Assembly (NCBI RefSeq): GCF_034421375.1
Contig: NZ_CP139779.1
Span: 558,001-622,000 of the forward strand
Origin: Microbacterium invictum
Lineage (GTDB): Bacteria; Actinomycetota; Actinomycetes; Actinomycetales; Microbacteriaceae
Length of the DNA: 64,000 bases
Direction: 5' to 3'
Shown: positions 59,057 through 64,000 of the stretch, piece after piece
How positions within the stretch are numbered: position 1 is the stretch's first letter
Layout: every line of letters begins with the position of its first letter
Notes under the pieces: model-generated
The model's database searches: none
What the model was told of the DNA's origin: nothing
Seen by the model: the letters and a program-made list of their open reading frames with translations, nothing else
Position numbers and translations under genes: made by a program

Positions 59057-59949
59057 GCCGGAATCCTTTCCGGGGTGGACGCAGCGGTCGGCGCGGTCGC
59101 CGGGGTGGACGTGCTAGCGGCGGCCGGTGCCGCCCGTCGCCGTCCGAGCGAGACGGTCGCCAACAGCAGGACGATGGGTGGCAGGATCGCCGCGAGCGAC
59201 ATCACGGCCACGGCGGCGTCGTTTCCGACGGCGGCCGCAGCCCCGGCGACGACGAGGGGCAGGGTCACCAGCTCTCCCGCGCCGACGATGACGGTGACCA
59301 GGTAGTCGCTCCACGCCACGAGGAACGCCAGGAACGCCGCGCGTGCGAGCGCGGGGGCCAGCAGCGGCACCTGGACGCGCAGCAGCACGTCGCGGCGCGA
59401 GGCCCCGAGCAGCCGCGCGTTCTCTTCGTAGGACATGTCGTACGCGCCGTAGGCCGTCCGCATCACGAACGCCGTGTACGGGAGGGCGAGGACGACGAGC
59501 ACCAGCACCGTCCCGGCGACCGGGGGCACGTAGGTGCGCAGCAGGACGACGTTGACCCCCAGCACCGCGGCGAACGGCGGCAGCGCGATCGGCGAGAGGA
59601 GCAGCGCCGCGACGGCGCGGGGCCACGGCACGCTGCCGAAGGTGAGCGCCCGGGCGGCCAGCGCTCCGAGCGGGGTGGCGATGGCGGCGACCGTCACCGC
59701 CAGCACGGCGGAGGTGAGGAACGCGGGCAGAGCCCCGAACCCCTCCGCCGCGAGAAGGCCGCGAGTTCCCCACTCGGTGGGAAGCGGTGAGGGGAACGAC
59801 CAGCGGTCGGCGCCCGCCCACAGCACGAGCGGCAGGAAGGGCAGGGCGAACCAGACGATGAGCAGGATGCCGGTGGCGATGCGCATCACGCGACCGGCGC
59901 CGCGCGAGGCGACCAGGGTGGATCCGGGCGATGCCGGCCCCGCACTCAT
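59053..59949 (-). CDS. ABC importer permease 2, YnjC C-terminal-half-like
   Basis: 298 residues with six spans (about 22-42, 72-95, 103-125, 135-160, 205-230 and 245-270). The cytoplasmic EAA loop that docks on the ATPase is visible as SYEENARLLGASRRDVLLRV. An Ala/Thr-rich tail (AAPAAASTSTPATAPTAAST) ends it. ATG 59949 overlaps the previous permease by 4 bases. In E. coli the two permeases are fused as one YnjC protein; here they are separate genes. Confidence 0.88.
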   Translation of the reverse strand: MSAGPASPGSTLVASRGAGRVMRIATGILLIVWFALPFLPLVLWAGADRWSFPSPLPTEWGTRGLLAAEGFGALPAFLTSAVLAVTVAAIATPLGALAARALTFGSVPWPRAVAALLLSPIALPPFAAVLGVNVVLLRTYVPPVAGTVLVLVVLALPYTAFVMRTAYGAYDMSYEENARLLGASRRDVLLRVQVPLLAPALARAAFLAFLVAWSDYLVTVIVGAGELVTLPLVVAGAAAAVGNDAAVAVMSLAAILPPIVLLLATVSLGRRRAAPAAASTSTPATAPTAASTPERIPA

Positions 59950-60824
59950 CGCCACACCGCGGTTCTCCGGAGGATCGCGAACGTGCCGGCGACGACGCCC
60001 AGGGCGATCGCCGAGGTGACGACGGCGACCGCCGCCGCATCCGGTCGCGAGTCCAGCGACACCCCCTGGAACAGCCGGACGGCGAGCACGGGGAGGGGCT
60101 CGGGGTAGGTGCGGCCGAGGAGCCACGACACCTCGTACGAGGCCAGGGCGTAGACGAAGCTGATGGCCGAGCAGATGAGCAGCGTCGGCGCGGTGAGCGG
60201 GAGGAACACGCGGCGGAACCGCTGCCATCGCCCGGCCCCGAGGAGGGCGGCGCTCTCGTCGTACCGCGCGATGCGCGTCGCGAGCGTGCCGGTCACGACG
60301 AGCGCGACGAACGCGGATTCCTTCCACGCGAACTCGGCGATCGCGGCGGCCCAGAGGGGTCCGCCCACGAACGCCGGCCAGGCCTCGGGCGGCACCCCCA
60401 GCATCCGCGACAGCATCCCGCCGTCGGCGAGCAGCAGGCCGATGGCGGCGGCGCCGATGAGATGGGGAACCGTGACCGTCGCGGCGCCGAGGGCGGCGAC
60501 GACGCGTCCGCCCCAGCGGCCCGACACGATCACGACGGCCGCCGTCATGCCCACGACGGCGGCGATGAGGGTGGAGGCCCCGGCGACCCAGAGCGAGACG
60601 CCGACGGCCGCCCAGAGCGCGTCGGGGTCGCGGGTGTAGGCCTGGAACGACAGCTCCGCCTGCCCGACGATCGGGAGGAGCCCCAGGCTCTGCAGCACCG
60701 TCGCGCCGAGGCCCCCGCCGACCACGAGCACGGTCGCCGCCACCGCCGGAAGCACCATCAGCGCGCCCACCCGGCGTTGCCGGGCGGACTGCGCGGGACG
60801 GGCGACCAGCGGGGTCAGGGTCAC
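59946..60824 (-). CDS. ABC importer permease 1, YnjC N-terminal-half-like
   Basis: 292 residues, six spans, EAA loop YDESAALLGAGRWQRFRRVF. The start is GTG 60824, which overlaps the stop of the substrate-binding protein gene (GTGA). Extra features are SFQAYTRDPDALWAAVGVSL in the external loop and PHLIGAAAIGLLLADGGML in mid-protein. With permease 2 it forms the translocation pore; both are translationally coupled. Confidence 0.88.
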   Translation of the reverse strand: MTLTPLVARPAQSARQRRVGALMVLPAVAATVLVVGGGLGATVLQSLGLLPIVGQAELSFQAYTRDPDALWAAVGVSLWVAGASTLIAAVVGMTAAVVIVSGRWGGRVVAALGAATVTVPHLIGAAAIGLLLADGGMLSRMLGVPPEAWPAFVGGPLWAAAIAEFAWKESAFVALVVTGTLATRIARYDESAALLGAGRWQRFRRVFLPLTAPTLLICSAISFVYALASYEVSWLLGRTYPEPLPVLAVRLFQGVSLDSRPDAAAVAVVTSAIALGVVAGTFAILRRTAVWR

Positions 60825-62059
60825 CGGCCGAGCACCTCCGTGCGCCACCCGTCGTCGATGGCGGGCACCCACTCGGCGGCGAGCTCGGCGTGGGCGTTCC
60901 GCGACAGCACCTCGTACGGCGGTACGACCGGCGAGGCCGGCAGAGTGTCGAACAGCGCCCGGTCCCCGGGTTCGAGCCCCTCGATGTCGAGGACGGTGAA
61001 CTGCCCCCAGACCTCGGGCTCGGCCTTGGCGACCTGCTGGGTCACCGACAGGGCCTCGTTGGCGACCACCATGGCGCCGGCGGTCGCGTCGGAGTTCGCG
61101 GGCAGGCCCAGGAAGCTGGCGTTGCCGACGGTCCCGTCGGAGAGCTCGAGCACCTTCGTGCCGGCGGGGTACGTGCCGTCGGCGACCAGTCCGGTGAGGG
61201 TCGCGGGGCCGTAGGTCATCATCATGTCGACCTGGCCGTCGGCGAAGAGCTGGCCGAGTTCGGCCTCGTTCGCGGGGTAGGTGTCGCCGGCGCGCCAGAG
61301 GCTCGGCGCGAGCTCGGCGAGCCGGTCGTACAGTGCCGGGGTGAGATCGTCGAACGCCTCCTGCGAGAAGTCGACGGGCACCTCGTCGGCGCCTCCCGAC
61401 ACGCTCGCGAGCACCTCGCGAACGAAGACCGAACCGGTGAAGTCCGGCGGCGCGGGGTAGGTGAAGCGCCCGGGGTTCGCCTCGGCCCACGCGAGCACCT
61501 CGGCCATCGACGTGGGGACGTCGGTGACGGTGTCGGCGTTGTAGACGAGGGTGAACTGCGCCTTGTGCCACGGGGCCTCGCACCCGTCCACCTCGGTGCC
61601 GAAGTCCGAGAGCAGCAGCGGGTCCCCGGGATCGGTGTTCGCCATGTTCGGCAGCAGATCCGTCCACCCGCAGAGCCAGGCGTCGGCCTCTTTCCCGGTG
61701 CGGAAGTTGTCGCCGTTGACCCAGATGAGGTCGACGGTGCCGTCGTCTCGCCCGGCCTGGATCTCGGTGAAGACGCGGTTCAGGGCGTCCCGGGTGTCGG
61801 TGACGGGCACTCGCTCGAGAGAGACGCCGTACTCGGCGACCGCGGGAGCGAGGATGTCGTCGACGTAGGCGTTGCCCTGGTCGTCGCCGCCGTACATCCA
61901 CAGCTGCACCGTCTGCCCCTCGGCGTCGGCGAGCACCTGCTCCCAGCTGTCGGGTACGGTGCCGCCGGGGGCGGCCGGGGCGGAGCAGGCGGACAGGGCG
62001 AGGGCGGAGAGCGCCACCGCGGCGACGGCCAGATGCCGACGATGGGATACGAGGTTCAT
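60821..62059 (-). CDS. ABC importer substrate-binding lipoprotein, YnjB-like
   Basis: 412-residue extracytoplasmic lipoprotein. Lipobox LSAC with lipidated Cys25. It matches E. coli YnjB in the stretches VDLIWVNGDNFRTGKEA, GWTDLLPN, FTYPAPPDFTGSVF, LWRAGDTYP and GNASFLGLPANSDA. It binds an unknown small solute and hands it to the two permeases. ATG 62059 was chosen because the signal peptide starts there and GGAAGG precedes it; 17 upstream in-frame codons are discounted. First gene of the operon; no riboswitch is visible in the 98-bp gap to the divergent gene. Confidence 0.9.
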   Translation of the reverse strand: MNLVSHRRHLAVAAVALSALALSACSAPAAPGGTVPDSWEQVLADAEGQTVQLWMYGGDDQGNAYVDDILAPAVAEYGVSLERVPVTDTRDALNRVFTEIQAGRDDGTVDLIWVNGDNFRTGKEADAWLCGWTDLLPNMANTDPGDPLLLSDFGTEVDGCEAPWHKAQFTLVYNADTVTDVPTSMAEVLAWAEANPGRFTYPAPPDFTGSVFVREVLASVSGGADEVPVDFSQEAFDDLTPALYDRLAELAPSLWRAGDTYPANEAELGQLFADGQVDMMMTYGPATLTGLVADGTYPAGTKVLELSDGTVGNASFLGLPANSDATAGAMVVANEALSVTQQVAKAEPEVWGQFTVLDIEGLEPGDRALFDTLPASPVVPPYEVLSRNAHAELAAEWVPAIDDGWRTEVLGR

Positions 62060-62157
62060 TGCAGCGATCCTTCCAGGTGTTCGGGGCTCGGCTATCGTGA
62101 GCGGGTCCACATCGACGAGAAAAATCCCCGAAGACGAGCGCAGACGACGAGAGGCGC

Positions 62158-62925
62158 ATGATCACGCGAAGCCGCCGCAGCGTTTCCCGGGGTGCGATCA
62201 TCCGACTGATCTCTCTCGGTGTCTTCGTCGCGGCGGCGGTTTCGGTTGGGCTGCTCCTGCCCCCGCTGGACGTTGAGGCGCTTCGCGACCGTTTCACCGA
62301 CGTCGGGTGGGTGGGGCTCGCCGCCTTCGCGGCCGTCTACGGGCTGCTGACGCTCTCGCCCGTGCCGAAGGGCGTGCTCAGCATCGCTGCAGGCGTGGTG
62401 TGGGGCTTCGGCGTCGGCGTCCTGGCGGTCTACGCCGGCGCGCTCCTGGGCGCGACGCTGGCCTTCTGGGCCTCGCGCCTCCTCGGGCGCGACGCGGTGG
62501 CACGGCTGATGGGACGGCGGGCCGCCGCGATCGACGATGTGTTCGAGCGACGCGGCTTCCTCTCGATCCTGGGCCTGCGCCTCGTGCCCGTCGTGCCCTT
62601 CACCGCCCTGAACTACGCCTCCGGGCTGACGGGGGTGACCTACCCCGCCTACGCCGCGGCGACCGCGATCGGGATCATCCCCGGCACTGCGGCCTATGTC
62701 GCCCTGGGCGCCTTCGGCATCGAGGCGGGGCCGCTGTTCTGGATCGCCCTCGGGGCGCTCGGCGCGCTCTCCCTCGCGGGGGCGATCGTGGGAGTGGTCG
62801 TGCAGCGACGTCGGCGCGTCCGTGCCCGCGCCGCGGGCGCGGCATCCGATGCTCCCGCCGGTTCCGAACAAGAGGCGGCGACCGACCTCGGCGATCGGAG
62901 CGGAAAGGGGGCCGAGCATGCTTGA
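62158..62925 (+). CDS. TVP38/TMEM64 (DedA-superfamily, VTT domain) membrane protein
   Basis: 255 residues with about five spans plus re-entrant helices. The VTT-domain signature is visible: GLLTLSPVPKGVLSIAAGVVWGFG as re-entrant loop, then GRDAVARLMGRRAAAID, and RLVPVVPFTALNYASGLTGV with the family Arg and Pro residues. These proteins move or flip lipids or act as proton-driven transporters. A charged cytoplasmic tail (RRRRVRARAAGAASDAPAG) ends it. It overlaps the next lipid-synthesis gene by 8 bp, in accord with a lipid role. Confidence 0.88.
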   Translation: MITRSRRSVSRGAIIRLISLGVFVAAAVSVGLLLPPLDVEALRDRFTDVGWVGLAAFAAVYGLLTLSPVPKGVLSIAAGVVWGFGVGVLAVYAGALLGATLAFWASRLLGRDAVARLMGRRAAAIDDVFERRGFLSILGLRLVPVVPFTALNYASGLTGVTYPAYAAATAIGIIPGTAAYVALGAFGIEAGPLFWIALGALGALSLAGAIVGVVVQRRRRVRARAAGAASDAPAGSEQEAATDLGDRSGKGAEHA

Positions 62926-63547
62926 CGCGGCCCTCAGGCCCCGCCTCGCGCGCCCGCTGGAGGCGCTCACGGCTCTTCTCGACAGACCGCGCATCACCCC
63001 CGACCGGCTCACCGTCGCCGGACTCGTCCTGGGTCTTGCCTCCGCGGTGGCCGCGGCGTTCCAGCTGTGGATCCCGGCCCTCGTGCTCTGGCTCGTCTCA
63101 CGCGTCGTCGACGGTCTGGACGGCACGCTCGCGCGGCGTCGAGCGGCCGCCCGAGGGGAGGCGCGGGGCGGCACCCACGCCGGCGGCTTCCTCGACATCG
63201 CCGCCGACTTCGTCGTCTACGGGGCAACCGTCGTAGGGGTCGCCATCGGAGCGGCCGCCGGCGGAGCGCCGTGGTGGCCGTTCCTGCTCGTGCTCCTGGT
63301 CTACTACGTCAACGGCACCGCGTTCCTGGCGTTCTCGTCGATCGCCGAGCGGGCCGGGCGCCGCATCGACGACGGTCGCTCGCTGTCGTTCCTCGGCGGG
63401 CTCGCCGAGGCGACCGAGACCATCGCGGTGCACGCGCTGTGGCTCATCCTGCCCTTCTGGGCGGCGGAGATCGCCGTGGTGTGGGCGGTGATCGTCGGCG
63501 TGAGCGCGACCCAGCGGATCGTCGTCGGGTACCGGACCCTGCGCTGA
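62918..63547 (+). CDS. CDP-alcohol phosphatidyltransferase
   Basis: 209-residue membrane enzyme that moves a phosphatidyl group from CDP-diacylglycerol to an alcohol, making a phospholipid. About six spans. The family signature DG-x2-AR-x8-G-x3-D-x3-D is recognisable as DGTLARRR at one end and GGFLDIAADF at the other, but the spacer between AR and G is about 15 residues instead of 8, with a charged Gly-rich insert (AAARGEARGGTHA). All four acidic metal ligands remain. ATG 62918 lies inside the 3' end of the VTT gene. The product lipid is unknown. Confidence 0.88.
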   Translation: MLDAALRPRLARPLEALTALLDRPRITPDRLTVAGLVLGLASAVAAAFQLWIPALVLWLVSRVVDGLDGTLARRRAAARGEARGGTHAGGFLDIAADFVVYGATVVGVAIGAAAGGAPWWPFLLVLLVYYVNGTAFLAFSSIAERAGRRIDDGRSLSFLGGLAEATETIAVHALWLILPFWAAEIAVVWAVIVGVSATQRIVVGYRTLR

Positions 63548-63557
63548 CCCGAGCGGG

Positions 63558-64000
63558 TCAGTGGGCGGTGCGGCGGGCGTGAAGGCGCCGGAGGAACCGG
63601 ATGCCGCGACCGACGACCCCGCGATCGAGGCCCTCCTGGGCGGCGGCGATGGCGGCGTTCCACGGTGCGTCGGCGTAGGTGGGATAGGCGTGCATCGTGC
63701 TCGCGAGCGCGCGGACCGACACTCCGGCGGCGATCGCCGTGGTCAGTTCCCCGAGCACCTCGCCTGCACGCGGACCGACGACCGACGCGCCGCGCAGCCG
63801 TCCGCGCCGGTCGATCGCGAGCGTGGTGTGCCCCTCGGTGTCGTGGTCGGCGACCGCGCGATCGAGGTCGTCGTGCTCCTTCGTCACGATGCGGAGTCCT
63901 TCCCTGCGCGCCTCGGCGGGCGCGACGCCGATCGCGCCGACCTCGGGGGCGGTGAAGGTCACCCGGGGAACGGCGGCGGCATCCACCGTGCGCGAGAGCC
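63558..64000 (-). CDS. flavin disulfide-type oxidoreductase, C-terminal part (5' end outside window)
   Basis: The reading frame enters from the right edge (LSRTVDAAAVPRVTF at 64000) and ends at 63558. It is the dimerisation domain of a pyridine nucleotide-disulfide oxidoreductase: FTAPEVGAIGVAPAEARREG at the start, LRGASVVGPRAGEVLGELTT, and the HAYPTYADAPWNAA motif in which mercuric reductase and dihydrolipoyl dehydrogenase have HAHPT/HAYPT. The C-terminus RRLHARRTAH is basic. A mercuric reductase-like or mycothione reductase-like enzyme is possible; the active-site disulfide region is outside the window. Confidence 0.85.
   Translation of the reverse strand, partial: LSRTVDAAAVPRVTFTAPEVGAIGVAPAEARREGLRIVTKEHDDLDRAVADHDTEGHTTLAIDRRGRLRGASVVGPRAGEVLGELTTAIAAGVSVRALASTMHAYPTYADAPWNAAIAAAQEGLDRGVVGRGIRFLRRLHARRTAH

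Overview
The window is about 70% G+C actinobacterial chromosome, most likely Microbacterium or another member of the Microbacteriaceae. This rests on its gene families (two DUF7882-type small proteins, a Pr6Pr membrane protein, DUF2332, LGVTG-type wall anchors), on many genes that appear leaderless (a TAnnnT hexamer 6-8 nt before the start codon), and on several families of short palindromic intergenic repeats. No rRNA, tRNA, CRISPR array, prophage or transposase was seen. Taxonomy is inference, since no database was searched.

Layout. 1-1718: a two-gene drug-type ABC exporter on the minus strand whose permease carries an apparent one-base frameshift and runs off the left edge. 1864-7750: a GntR regulator and the methylcitrate cycle operon prpD-prpB-prpC, continued by a hotdog thioesterase and a thiolase. 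7878-12046: small membrane proteins, a Nudix hydrolase, a DUF2332 protein and a Pr6Pr protein. 12423-18422: a 1999-residue secreted alpha-amylase/pullulanase behind two LacI-type operator sequences. 18553-20125: an MFS transporter and a VOC protein. 20509-23991: a large surface 5'-nucleotidase fused to a choice-of-anchor I domain. 24164-29443: isobutyryl-CoA dehydrogenase-like, 3-hydroxyisobutyrate dehydrogenase and enoyl-CoA hydratase genes, a MarR regulator and etfBA, followed by a cytochrome b-type membrane protein (29447-31117) whose N-terminus is built from translated intergenic repeats. 31211-34127: a histidine kinase, response regulator and DUF4097 operon. 34103-36132: CofE, a GNAT enzyme and a thioesterase. 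36139-39942: a c-di-GMP island (EAL protein, bacteriophytochrome-GGDEF protein, two DUF7882 paralogues). 40063-43788: PutA. 44007-47911: a self-regulated membrane protein/Xre pair, an alcohol dehydrogenase-like gene, a DDAH and ornithine aminotransferase. 47917-50842: a membrane-anchored molybdenum-cofactor oxidoreductase and an alpha/beta hydrolase. 50851-57369: an ATP-grasp gene, divergent from a circularly permuted ATP-grasp / alpha-E / transglutaminase operon, followed by a radical SAM protein. 57905-62059: an ABC importer resembling E. coli YnjBCD. 62158-64000: a TVP38-type membrane protein, a CDP-alcohol phosphatidyltransferase and the end of a flavin disulfide-type reductase.

How it fits together. 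Valine breakdown (24164-27047, with electrons passed through EtfAB) yields propionyl-CoA, which the prp operon converts to pyruvate and succinate. PutA, DDAH and ornithine aminotransferase make a proline/arginine/ornithine to glutamate group. The amylase-pullulanase and nucleotidase are secreted and share one type of C-terminal wall anchor.

The most promising less-described material is: (1) the two ATP-grasp, alpha-E, transglutaminase and radical SAM neighbourhood, a candidate peptide-modifying system; (2) in-frame domestication of a 33-bp intergenic repeat as a peptide repeat in the cytochrome b-type protein; (3) three further repeat families with fixed lengths (86, 59 and 55 bp); (4) a photoreceptor-driven c-di-GMP locus.
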